From the NCBI GenBank assembly GCA_028825045.1, contig JAPKAY010000013.1:1-64000 (forward strand): a stretch of 64,000 bases of DNA. Reading direction: 5' to 3'. Position 1 is the stretch's first letter, and every line of letters starts with the position of its first letter. The DNA is from Halioglobus sp. Lineage in GTDB: Bacteria; Pseudomonadota; Gammaproteobacteria; Pseudomonadales; Halieaceae. Made by a program: the position numbers and the translations under genes. The notes beneath the pieces were generated by a model. The model saw nothing but the letters and a program-made list of their open reading frames with translations. It ran no database searches and was not told where the DNA came from. Positions 28,190-36,281 of the stretch are shown in pieces.

Positions 28190-29344
28190 TTGGACATCAA
28201 ACTGACCGAAGACCAAACGCAGTTGCAGGACATCGCCAGCAAGTTCATGGACAACCACTGTACCTTTGACTTTGTGCGCAAAATGGAAAAGGACGAAGGC
28301 TTCGGCTTCTGCCCGGACATGTGGAAACAATTTGCAGACATGGGCTGGCTGGGAATCATCGTTCCTGAAGAATTTGGCGGCATGGGTATGAGCACACTGG
28401 ATATGGTGGTGCTGGTACGCGAAATGGGCCGGCATCTCTGTCCCAGTCCCTACCTGTTTACCAGCGTACTGGCCGCCGATGTCATTGCCCAGGCAGGCAC
28501 CCGCAAGCAAAAAGCAGCACTGCTGCCAGAGATCGTATCGGGGAAGACTATTTATGCGTTTGCCTACCAGGAGTATTCACGTTTTTTTAAACCGGAACAT
28601 ATCAAATTGCAGGCCAAACGCGATGGAGATAATTTCATACTCAACGGGACAAAGCTGTTCGTAGAATTCGCAGAAGGAGCCGACACAATAGTCGTCGCGG
28701 CGCGGACCGGAAAAGCCAACTCACAATCTGGGCTGACCCTTTTCCTGGTTGACCGCAACAGTACTGGAATTAGCATCAAGCATATGCCCACAATGTCGCG
28801 TGATCGTCACTATCAGATTGATTTCAATAACGTTGAAATTCCAACCTCTGCCAGGCTCGGAAAACAAAGCAAAGGCTGGGAGGCACTGGAACCTTCTTTA
28901 CACAAAACGGTAATCGCATTCTGTGCCTATACCAATGGTGCCGGCTTCGAAATGCATGGCTATGCCACTAAATACGCCAGCGAGCGTGTACAGTTCGGAC
29001 GTCCAATCGGTCAGATGCAAACCATACAGGGTTATCTTGCACAGATGATCATGGAGCTATACGGCGCCGATATGCTCACCATGTTTAGCGCATTTCAGAT
29101 AGACAAAGCCAGGCATACGCGCGGCTATGTCGCCAAGGCTAAAGCCTTCTCTGCCGAGACCGTTGGCCACGTCATGGATGTCAGTTCACAAATATTCGGC
29201 GGCATGGGGTATATGGAAGAACAGGACACGACCTTATTCCTGCGCCGTGGAAAACAATACCAACTGGCCTTGGGCGGCACCGAATACTGGGAAGATGTTA
29301 TCGCCGAAGAAATTATCGATCGCGAACCGGTAGTTCTTACCTGA
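28190..29344 (+). CDS. acyl-CoA dehydrogenase
   Basis: A 384-residue ACAD. N-terminal WKQFADMGWLGIIVPEEFGG, the short-spaced TYAFAYQEYSRFF segment at the usual FAD motif position (no classic TEPxAGSD), YASERVQFGRPIGQMQTIQGYLAQM helix, and QIFGGMGYMEEQDTTLFLRRGKQ near the C-terminus. It may be the partner subunit of the preceding ACAD in a heterotetramer. Start is TTG at 28190, 5-6 nt after AAGGAG. Spaced 36 bp from the previous gene. Confidence 0.9.
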   Translation: MDIKLTEDQTQLQDIASKFMDNHCTFDFVRKMEKDEGFGFCPDMWKQFADMGWLGIIVPEEFGGMGMSTLDMVVLVREMGRHLCPSPYLFTSVLAADVIAQAGTRKQKAALLPEIVSGKTIYAFAYQEYSRFFKPEHIKLQAKRDGDNFILNGTKLFVEFAEGADTIVVAARTGKANSQSGLTLFLVDRNSTGISIKHMPTMSRDRHYQIDFNNVEIPTSARLGKQSKGWEALEPSLHKTVIAFCAYTNGAGFEMHGYATKYASERVQFGRPIGQMQTIQGYLAQMIMELYGADMLTMFSAFQIDKARHTRGYVAKAKAFSAETVGHVMDVSSQIFGGMGYMEEQDTTLFLRRGKQYQLALGGTEYWEDVIAEEIIDREPVVLT

Positions 29345-29368
29345 GAAACGTGCACTCGGAAAACGACT

Positions 29369-29902
29369 ATGTCCGCTGAAGATAATTTTACTATTGGCCT
29401 GGAGGAGGCTCATTCGTGGCTAGGGAAAAAGCGGCATGAGGTCGTAGGTGAATTTGATGTAGAGCGAGGCTATATTTGGAGTGCCTGCGCCGCGGTGCAA
29501 AATGGCAACCCCCTCTACTGGGATGAAGAACTGGCCCAACAACTCACCAATGGAGCCACTGCACCCCTCACACTATTGTCCGCCTGGTTTCGCCCCCATT
29601 ACTGGATGCCGAATCGCGACACAATACCCCTGCCCTGGCAGACACACTTCGACCTCAAGACAACTTTGGCGCTGCCTGAGGCAGTCGCCACTGACAGTGA
29701 GGTGGCCTTTGGAGAGCCAGTGCGGCCAGGGGATCGCATCAGCTGTAGCGAGACACTGCAGTCATTGAGCGAGGTTAAAAAAACCAAGTTAGGCGCAGGT
29801 CGCTTCTGGGTTATTGATACGGTTTGTCACAACCAGCAGGAAGCCTGGGTAGGCACCGAAACCATGACCGGCTTCGGCTACCGCAGCCAGAACGTGAGCT
29901 AA
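29369..29902 (+). CDS. MaoC-like N-terminal (FAS1-like dehydratase) hotdog protein
   Basis: A 177-residue single-hotdog protein matching the N-terminal, non-catalytic half of double-hotdog MaoC hydratases. Features: AAVQNGNPLYWDEE, FDLKTTLALPEAVATDSEVAFGEPVRPGDRISCSETL. The catalytic D...H motif is absent and is found in the next gene. The fused protein at 31614 carries the same two halves in one chain, so this gene and the next likely form a heteromeric enoyl-CoA hydratase, like ChsH1/ChsH2 of steroid side-chain breakdown. 24 bp after the ACAD. Confidence 0.82.
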   Translation: MSAEDNFTIGLEEAHSWLGKKRHEVVGEFDVERGYIWSACAAVQNGNPLYWDEELAQQLTNGATAPLTLLSAWFRPHYWMPNRDTIPLPWQTHFDLKTTLALPEAVATDSEVAFGEPVRPGDRISCSETLQSLSEVKKTKLGAGRFWVIDTVCHNQQEAWVGTETMTGFGYRSQNVS

Positions 29903-29907
29903 ATGAA

Positions 29908-30402
29908 ATGAAGGATGCCACCGCAAACTATCAATGTCTCACCATCCAACAGGTGTGTGCAGGTGAACAATTACCAGAGCTACAACATGAGGTGACGGCC
30001 ACCTCCGTCATACTGGGCGCACTGGCCAGTCGCGATTGGCGCCCAATGCACCACGACCGCGACTTCGCGCAACAACGCAACCGCACCCGCGACATATTTA
30101 TGAATACGCCAAACCAGGCGGCCTGGCTGGAGCGTTATATCACCGACTGGGCAGGCCCCACTGCGCGTATCGGTCGCTACAAGTTCCGCATGGGCGATTC
30201 CATCTGCCCGGGCGACACCATGGTTTTCTCCGGTAGTGTAGAAGGCATCGAAACGGATGAACAATCCTGCTGCTGGGTGAATCTGAGTATCGCACTTTGC
30301 GTAAACGGCGATCCAAAAACACGCTTCACTGCGCGAGTCGCCCTACCGAAGGACTTGAAGGACAATCCCTGGGCGCGGACTGGCACTCAATGGCAACCAT
30401 GA
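29908..30402 (+). CDS. MaoC-like hydratase, catalytic hotdog subunit
   Basis: A 164-residue MaoC domain protein with the hydratase-2 motif ASRDWRPMHHDRDFAQQ, in which the aspartate and histidine of the D-x4-H pair are the expected catalytic residues. The segment NRTRDIFMNTPNQAAWLERYITDWAGP closely follows the C-terminal half of the fused protein at 31614. The start is the ATG at 29908, 5 bp after the previous stop; an upstream in-frame ATG at 29824 lies inside the previous gene. Expected to hydrate a trans-2-enoyl-CoA. Confidence 0.85.
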   Translation: MKDATANYQCLTIQQVCAGEQLPELQHEVTATSVILGALASRDWRPMHHDRDFAQQRNRTRDIFMNTPNQAAWLERYITDWAGPTARIGRYKFRMGDSICPGDTMVFSGSVEGIETDEQSCCWVNLSIALCVNGDPKTRFTARVALPKDLKDNPWARTGTQWQP

Positions 30403-30445
30403 GCCCATTCACAAACACCGGACGGTACACAACGAGAGCAGTACA

Positions 30446-31603
30446 ATGGCAAAACTTCCTCTGGAAGGCGTGAAAATTCTTGATTTGGCGCGCCTGGGCC
30501 CAGGCCCCCACGCCGCACAGGTGCTGGGAGACTTCGGCGCCGACATTATTAAAATTGAACCCCCCAGTCGCGGCGGCATCGAGCTCACCATGCCCGACGT
30601 ATTGCGTCGCAACACACGCAGTATGCGTCTGAACCTGAAAAAACCCAAAGGGCGGGAGGTGTTTGAAAAGCTGGTTCGGCAGGTCGATGTGGTGGTAGAG
30701 GGTTTTCGCCCTGGCGTTGCCGCCAGGCTAGGTATGGACTACGACTCTCTGAGCAAACTGAAAGACGATATTATTTGTGTATCTCTGTCCGGACTGGGAC
30801 AGGATGGCCCATACAGTCAGATAGCCGCGCACGATCTCAACTATCAGTCCCTGGCCGGTATTCCCCACATGACGGGAGACAGGGACGGGGCACCGAAAAT
30901 TCCCGGTAACGCCATCGCTGACGATGCCGGTGGCATCAGCGCCGCCCTGAGCATTATGATTGCACTGTTCCACAAGGAGCGTACCGGTGAAGGCCAGTAC
31001 GTTGACTTCGCTATGGTCGACACCCTGCTCAATATGATGCTGCTGCAATTAAACGAGGCTCAGGAATCAGGCGAATCCCCACAGCGCGGCGAAACCACGC
31101 TAAGCGGTAAATATGCATTCTACAATATCTACGAATGCGGAGATGGCAAAAGCATTTCGTTGGGTACATTTGAACCGTGGTTCTGGGCACGGCTGTGTGA
31201 ACTAATCAATGTACCGGAGTTTGCCGACAGACAATATCCGGAGTCGGAAAGCGAGGCCGAAGAACAGAAGGCGACACTGCGAGAGATTTTCCTGACCCGC
31301 GACCGGGATACCTGGGTCGAACTCCTGATGTTCGAAGATACCTGCGTAACACCTGTATTATCCCTCGATGAAGTCATGGCTGACAGGCATCACCGGGAAC
31401 GCGGCGCGATACTAGCCGGAAGTGATATAGGCGAAGGCTTTACCGATCAGGTGGGGATGATTTACAAACTGTCTAAAACACCGGGCACCATTCGCCGAGC
31501 GGCCCCAAAAACCGGGGCGGATACTGCGGAAATATTGCTTGAGATTGGCTACTCAGACACTGTGATCAATGAACTCAACACTGAAATCTCAACCATTTTA
31601 TAA
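30446..31603 (+). CDS. CaiB/BaiF family (class III) CoA-transferase
   Basis: A 385-residue CoA-transferase. GVKILDLARLGPGPHAAQVLGDFGADIIKIEPP is the typical opening, VVVEGFRPGVAARLGMDYDSL the second block, and the catalytic aspartate is in the ADDAGG segment (about residue 158), followed by GRT-GEG-QYVDFAMVDTLL. The sequence resembles alpha-methylacyl-CoA racemase-type members, so epimerisation of a methyl-branched acyl-CoA is an alternative to CoA transfer. Last gene of the 26960-31603 unit; it converges on the fused MaoC gene with a 10-bp gap. Confidence 0.9.
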   Translation: MAKLPLEGVKILDLARLGPGPHAAQVLGDFGADIIKIEPPSRGGIELTMPDVLRRNTRSMRLNLKKPKGREVFEKLVRQVDVVVEGFRPGVAARLGMDYDSLSKLKDDIICVSLSGLGQDGPYSQIAAHDLNYQSLAGIPHMTGDRDGAPKIPGNAIADDAGGISAALSIMIALFHKERTGEGQYVDFAMVDTLLNMMLLQLNEAQESGESPQRGETTLSGKYAFYNIYECGDGKSISLGTFEPWFWARLCELINVPEFADRQYPESESEAEEQKATLREIFLTRDRDTWVELLMFEDTCVTPVLSLDEVMADRHHRERGAILAGSDIGEGFTDQVGMIYKLSKTPGTIRRAAPKTGADTAEILLEIGYSDTVINELNTEISTIL

Positions 31604-31613
31604 CCCCTGCCAC

Positions 31614-32804
31614 TTACTCCGGCAGCGCTAGCGTCGCACTGCAGGAATAGGCAGGCCCCAGTTCAGTGTCAATAGTGATATCCATATCAACCCGTTTCTC
31701 ATCGCCCTCCTCCCACTTTCGGGTAATGACGCCGCTCATCCGGTAATCCTCTCCTGCACCAATCGTACGCTTCATTTGCAGCTGTATGCGCCTTACAGTA
31801 CTGAGGGGCCCGCCGTAGTCTGTCATAAAGCGTGACAGCATACCGAGATTGAAATGCGTGCCGAGAAACATCTCTCGCGTGCGGCTCTTGTTATGGCAAT
31901 ACCAGGTATTGTGATGCTGTGGCGCGAAATCACGACTGGCAGACGCCATGAAGACACAACGCGTGACCGTGATAGGCATTATCAGGGACGGCAGTTGGTC
32001 GCCAACGGCAACCTCCTTCCAGGAGGTTTTCGCAGGCTCGCCTCCCTGCCATCCTGTTCGCCAGGATTCCAGCATCTCCTCTGTACCGTTGTGCCAGCCG
32101 CCCTTAAGCCATTCCCCTTGCGGTGGATCCATCGGGGCCTGATCTTCCAGGGTACTGAACACCGCGCGTTCTTGCGCAACTGCTGCCGCTTTTGTTGCAC
32201 CCTCCTCGATCACCTGTCCGAGCCGTGGCTTACCCCCGTAAGAAAACAAATTGGTATGCGCGCTACTGACAAGTTCATCGCGCTGGTTGTAGTAGTTCGT
32301 CTCCAGTTTGGTGAAGTACCCATCGCCCAGGCGTGTGCGTTTGAACGCGGATATTTCGACCAGCCGTCCAGTGGTACTGAGTCGATCCCCGATTTCCACC
32401 GGGCGATAAAAAAACATTTCGTAGTTGGCGAGTATGCCTACCGGAAGTTCCAGCAGCTCTTTTACCTCGAAATGGAGTAACTGCCGCGTTTTGTGAAATT
32501 CCATCATGGGCCAGCGAAACGGCATAACAAGCGTACAGATATTCATTCCGGGCTGGGCAATGATGTCCTTGAATCCACGGCTCCTCGCGTAGTCGCGGTC
32601 GTTATAGATTGGATTGGCATCTTCAACGGTTTCCAGCCAGTGCCGAATCAGGTACTCACTGCATTCTACCTGTGAGACTTCCTTTTCATTCGGCTGAGAA
32701 AGTTCAAGAATTCGCTCGCGATTCGCCGCGCTGAGATAATCGGGTATTGTGCCAAATTCCTCGCGCTGGGCACCGCCGCTATTAGCATCGCTGTCTGTCG
32801 TCAT
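31614..32804 (-). CDS. fused double-hotdog MaoC-family hydratase
   Basis: A 396-residue protein: N-terminal hotdog with DANPIYNDRDYARSRGF and a MaoC-N-like region (about residues 50-210), and C-terminal catalytic hotdog with ASRDFAPQHHNTWYCHNKSRTREMF (about 290-315). It joins in one chain what the pair at 29369/29908 has in two, only 1.2 kb away. The ATG at 32804 follows AAGGAG with about 10 nt. One 16-bp palindrome copy lies 98 bp upstream. Likely a hydratase of 2-enoyl-CoAs with bulky side chains; substrate unknown. Confidence 0.85.
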   Translation of the reverse strand: MTTDSDANSGGAQREEFGTIPDYLSAANRERILELSQPNEKEVSQVECSEYLIRHWLETVEDANPIYNDRDYARSRGFKDIIAQPGMNICTLVMPFRWPMMEFHKTRQLLHFEVKELLELPVGILANYEMFFYRPVEIGDRLSTTGRLVEISAFKRTRLGDGYFTKLETNYYNQRDELVSSAHTNLFSYGGKPRLGQVIEEGATKAAAVAQERAVFSTLEDQAPMDPPQGEWLKGGWHNGTEEMLESWRTGWQGGEPAKTSWKEVAVGDQLPSLIMPITVTRCVFMASASRDFAPQHHNTWYCHNKSRTREMFLGTHFNLGMLSRFMTDYGGPLSTVRRIQLQMKRTIGAGEDYRMSGVITRKWEEGDEKRVDMDITIDTELGPAYSCSATLALPE

Positions 32805-32901
32805 TGTCGCACTACTCCTTGTCCTGCAGCCAGGCCCCTGCACTGATCGGACCGTGAGCGTAGCGTATAAAACTCAGTATGATCTGGCCCCTGTATTTAT
32901 T

Positions 32902-32917
32902 CAAGACAACTACCTTG
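32902..32917. promoter_or_regulatory. recurring 16-bp palindrome, site 4
   Basis: CAAGACA-AC-TACCTTG on the plus strand, one mismatch to consensus; reversed it reads CAAGGTA-GT-TGTCTTG, nearly the same as site 1. It is 98 bp upstream of the fused MaoC hydratase start. Confidence 0.65.
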
Positions 32918-33056
32918 TCAAAAAGCGCCTAACGGTGGGCATCGAACTAGTTTAACGGCACATACTGTAGCCTAAAGAATAGGGAGCCCCATCCTCGTCA
33001 TTCGCGCCATGACCCAGCTTCAAACTGAGCCGACATCCGCTACTTCAAATTCTTCA

Positions 33057-33072
33057 CATGACGCATGCCTTG
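33057..33072. promoter_or_regulatory. recurring 16-bp palindrome, site 5
   Basis: CATGACG-CA-TGCCTTG on the plus strand, 12 of 14 half-site positions as in the consensus. It ends 36 bp before the ATG of the ACAD at 33108, a position where a bound protein would block transcription. Confidence 0.58.
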
Positions 33073-33107
33073 CGATAGACTGACCCTGTCCCAGGAGGGA
33101 GATCAAT

Positions 33108-34301
33108 ATGGAACTCGACTGGAGTCCCGAAGAAGAAGCATTTCGCCAGGAAGTCCGGGAATTCCTCGCTGCAGAGCTCACCGATGAGGTGAAGGGCAGC
33201 ATGTTCGTCAATACGCCTGAACGGGTAGCCTTTGTCGACAAACTCGCAGCCAAAGGGTGGCTGGGTATGGGTTTTCCCCAGGAGTACGGAGGCTCACCTA
33301 AACCCTTTCCCCTGGCGCAATTTATCCTCAATACCGAGCTGGAACGCGTTAACGCACCCACGGTCGGCAAAAATGTAGGCACCATCGCCAATACTATTTT
33401 TCACGAAGCAAGCGAGGAAATGAAACACGAATTTCTACCGAAAATTTTTAACAATGAAGGCCAGTGGTCCATTACCTATACCGAGCCAAATGCCGGAACA
33501 GATATCGGTAATTTACAAACGCGAGCAGTAGACAAAGGCGGCCACTATGAAGTGACAGGCAATAAAATCTTTATCACGTCGGCCCATTTCGCCCGCTGGC
33601 ATTGGATGGCCGTACGCACAGATCCCGAACTGCCCAAGCACCAGGGCATTAGTATTCTGATAGTGGATACCAATTCTCCTGGCATTAGCATGACACCGAT
33701 GTGGTGTGTGGGCAGTACCACAGCCGAACGTACCAATGTTTTGTTTTTTGACAAGGTCAAGGTACCGAAAAACCGCCTGGTAGGAGAACAGAACAAAGGG
33801 TTTTACTATCTGATGCAAGCACTAGACTATGAGCGCTTTGCCATCATAGCGGCCGCACAGCACAATCGCCGGTTCAACACAGTTCTTAACTACCTTAAGC
33901 AGGCGGAGTTTGGCGGTGAGCGTCCTCTGCAGGATGATCCCGTAGCACGAAGAAAAGTAGCGCGACTTGCAGCACGAGTAGATGTCGGTAACATGCTGGA
34001 GCGATTGTGCATTTGTATTGCTGCGGAGCGTGTTCCTTCAGCGGAGGCTGGCATGAATAAAGCCTGGGGCTCGTGTATGCAGGATGAAGTCTGCCAGGTG
34101 GCGCAGAATATTATGGGGCCTTTCGGTTTTGTCACAAACGGCGAACATTCGGGCCTGGAGGGTTACATGGTGGAGGAAGGCCTGATGGCTGGGCACGGCA
34201 AGGTCGCCGCAGCCGGCAACGATGTCGCCAAAAGCATTGTGGCCAGGCGCCTGCTGGGTTTGCCTAATGCCCTGGGAAAGCCCGAGCTACCAAAACGTTA
34301 A
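33108..34301 (+). CDS. acyl-CoA dehydrogenase
   Basis: A 397-residue ACAD, closely related to the one at 26960 along its full length. ITYTEPNAGTDIGNLQTRA is the FAD/substrate motif and AAAGNDVAKSIVARRLLGLP takes the place of the EGT segment. AGGAGGGAG precedes the ATG. It stands alone on the plus strand; its TAA stop overlaps that of the DUF2889 gene on the other strand by 3 bp. Probably the result of a duplication followed by change in substrate preference. Confidence 0.92.
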   Translation: MELDWSPEEEAFRQEVREFLAAELTDEVKGSMFVNTPERVAFVDKLAAKGWLGMGFPQEYGGSPKPFPLAQFILNTELERVNAPTVGKNVGTIANTIFHEASEEMKHEFLPKIFNNEGQWSITYTEPNAGTDIGNLQTRAVDKGGHYEVTGNKIFITSAHFARWHWMAVRTDPELPKHQGISILIVDTNSPGISMTPMWCVGSTTAERTNVLFFDKVKVPKNRLVGEQNKGFYYLMQALDYERFAIIAAAQHNRRFNTVLNYLKQAEFGGERPLQDDPVARRKVARLAARVDVGNMLERLCICIAAERVPSAEAGMNKAWGSCMQDEVCQVAQNIMGPFGFVTNGEHSGLEGYMVEEGLMAGHGKVAAAGNDVAKSIVARRLLGLPNALGKPELPKR

Positions 34302-35059
34302 CGATCAAGATGTAAAAGCAAACTCTCAGGACATTCGGAATAATCTTTGGACGAAGCAAGCATACGACCGGAGTTTTTTATCACCTCCGGCTGAAAACTA
34401 TGGCACGCACCTTCAGCCCCCTTCATACCTTCCGGCCCCAGGGCCTGCAAATCAATTAGACGTCCCAGCGCGATTAGTGTTGCTCGCCGCAAAACATGCG
34501 CAGCCTCTGCCTCATCAATATCCAGTGTTTCAGTCCATTCCCTGAAGCCACGGCCCATGGATATACCGGTGTATTTTCCCGGCCCGGTGATCTGGTCGCC
34601 GCGGACCTGCCAGGCCATGACGCTATGTCCGTCACAGAACAGTTGAGGCTGCGTGGTGCCGCCAAGGCGGTCCTCTGGGGGCGCGCCATCAATCGGTTGG
34701 CGATCAGGCACAATGGCGTCGTAACGTCGATGCTCTCGTCCACAGGCGGCGTGCGCAATTGCCAGACCCAGCAAATCGTACAAATGAGTACAGTGCATGC
34801 GCATATTAGTGATCTTGCCAATGGCAGTAGACCTTTGGCTCAATCGCATGCCAACAACTTCCTGCAGAATGTCCAGCGCACCCGGGCAGGTGTCACGGGG
34901 AAACCGTGCCGCCTCGCCTTCGACCGATATCACTTTCTCACCGTCGTGTCGCATCACGATACCAAAGTGATGAAAATCGTCTTCCAGCCACGCCTCGACA
35001 CTGTCGTCCTGCGCGCGCAGATCGATAGCACGGCGCGCACAGCCGACCTGCTCAAGCAT
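34298..35059 (-). CDS. DUF2889 family protein
   Basis: A 253-residue protein of a family often found among acyl-CoA catabolic genes; no known reaction. The family pattern is visible: VEAWLEDDFHHFGIVMRHDG near the N-terminus (residues about 24-43), RFPRDTCPGALDILQEVVG, and CTHLYDLLGLAIAHA in the middle. The ATG at 35059 lies inside the end of the thiolase gene (8-bp overlap, ATGCTTGA), so the genes are translationally coupled. Its stop overlaps the convergent ACAD stop. Histidine-rich conserved positions hint at a metal or catalytic role, but this is not shown. Confidence 0.8.
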   Translation of the reverse strand: MLEQVGCARRAIDLRAQDDSVEAWLEDDFHHFGIVMRHDGEKVISVEGEAARFPRDTCPGALDILQEVVGMRLSQRSTAIGKITNMRMHCTHLYDLLGLAIAHAACGREHRRYDAIVPDRQPIDGAPPEDRLGGTTQPQLFCDGHSVMAWQVRGDQITGPGKYTGISMGRGFREWTETLDIDEAEAAHVLRRATLIALGRLIDLQALGPEGMKGAEGACHSFQPEVIKNSGRMLASSKDYSECPESLLLHLDR

Positions 35060-36209
35060 TGCGGTACATCGCCACCACACAGGCGCCGCCCAACCCAAGA
35101 TTGTGCTGCAGCGCAGCGTGAACATTGTCCACCTGCCGCTTTTCTGCCTGGCCACGCAGCTGCCAGACTAGTTCTGCACACTGTGCCAGACCGGTCGCGC
35201 CTATGGGATGCCCCTTGGACAGCAAACCGCCAGACGGGTTGACCACCCAGCGGCCACCATAGGTGCAAGCACCCTCCTCCACCAGTTTTTCGCCCTCTCC
35301 CTCGGCGCACAGCCCCAGGCCCTCATAGGCAATCAGTTCAGCGGTACTAAAACAATCATGCAGTTCGATCACCTGTACATCCTGTGGCCCGATCCCGGAT
35401 AATTCATAGACCTCATTCGCAGCACGCTCGCACATACCAATCCCGACCATACCGATTGCACCCCTCTGATAATCTTCGGTGCGGTCTGTGGTCAATGCCA
35501 TCGCGGCAATTTCCACGGCGCCGGAGCGAGGGTTTTTCTTTAGCCAACTCTCCGACACCACCACCGCAGCGGCGCCACCATCACTGGTGGGGCAGGCTTG
35601 AAGTAGCGTTAGCGGATCGTGGATCATGCGTGATGCCATTACTTCCTCCAGACTACATTCTTCCCGGTACTGCGAGCGTGGGTTATTGACCGAGTGAAGG
35701 TGGTTCTTCACCGCAATCTTGCCAAAGGTCTCGGCCTTGGTACCGTACTTTTCCATATGCGCGCGGCCTGCATCGCCAAAAATGCGTGCGGCGATGGGTG
35801 CCTTCTTCGCCTTGGCGGTCTCCTTGGCAATTTCTTCCAGCCCGGGCAATTGATCTTCCAGCGCACCTTTTTGCATTTTTTCGAAACCCAGTGCGAGAAT
35901 GCAATCATTTACTCCGCTCCTGATGGCGTTGTAGGCCAGATACAATGCAGTCGAACCCGTGGAACAGTTATTGTGTACGTTGAACACAGGTATACCGGTC
36001 ATACCTATCCCGTAAAGTGATTGCTGGCCTAGCGTACTCATACCATTGATATATCCGCAGTAAGCCTGCTCAACGCTGTTATAGTCAACGCCGGCGTCCT
36101 CCAGAGCCGCACTGGCGGCCAACTGAGCCAGTGTCTTGATGTCCAATTCGCAGCGCTTGAAGTCGGTCATGCCCACGCCAATCACAAATACTCGATTAAA
36201 GTTTGTCAT
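35052..36209 (-). CDS. SCP-x-type thiolase / lipid-transfer-protein-like thiolase
   Basis: A 385-residue thiolase-fold enzyme of the SCP2/sterol-carrier thiolase group. The nucleophile is Cys82 in HNNCSTGSTALYLAY; the other active-site blocks are ELHDCFSTAELIAYEGLG and GGLLSKGHPIGATGLAQ. It should cleave a 3-ketoacyl-CoA, probably with a bulky or branched chain. It lies 72 bp after another thiolase and overlaps the DUF2889 gene. No fused SCP2 or OB domain; the DUF35 partner could be the fusion protein at 37433. Confidence 0.92.
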   Translation of the reverse strand: MTNFNRVFVIGVGMTDFKRCELDIKTLAQLAASAALEDAGVDYNSVEQAYCGYINGMSTLGQQSLYGIGMTGIPVFNVHNNCSTGSTALYLAYNAIRSGVNDCILALGFEKMQKGALEDQLPGLEEIAKETAKAKKAPIAARIFGDAGRAHMEKYGTKAETFGKIAVKNHLHSVNNPRSQYREECSLEEVMASRMIHDPLTLLQACPTSDGGAAAVVVSESWLKKNPRSGAVEIAAMALTTDRTEDYQRGAIGMVGIGMCERAANEVYELSGIGPQDVQVIELHDCFSTAELIAYEGLGLCAEGEGEKLVEEGACTYGGRWVVNPSGGLLSKGHPIGATGLAQCAELVWQLRGQAEKRQVDNVHAALQHNLGLGGACVVAMYRNA

Positions 36210-36281
36210 GATATTTGTCTCTGGATTTTTTCAGCTAACAGTTTGTCAGCGCTAGTGTTGCTGGCACTGCGATTATCAGTG

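Larger units (their letters stand above)
32805..33107. other. divergent promoter region with two copies of the 16-bp palindrome
   Basis: 303 bp between the fused MaoC hydratase (minus) and the ACAD at 33108 (plus). It contains no gene. It holds sites 4 and 5 of the recurring palindrome, one near each gene, which is the strongest single piece of positional evidence that the motif is an operator. Confidence 0.6.

Noticed and set aside
31854..32480. Plus-strand open frame of 208 codons opposite the fused MaoC gene
   Set aside because: Antisense shadow; the MaoC frame carries the catalytic motif and a good start.
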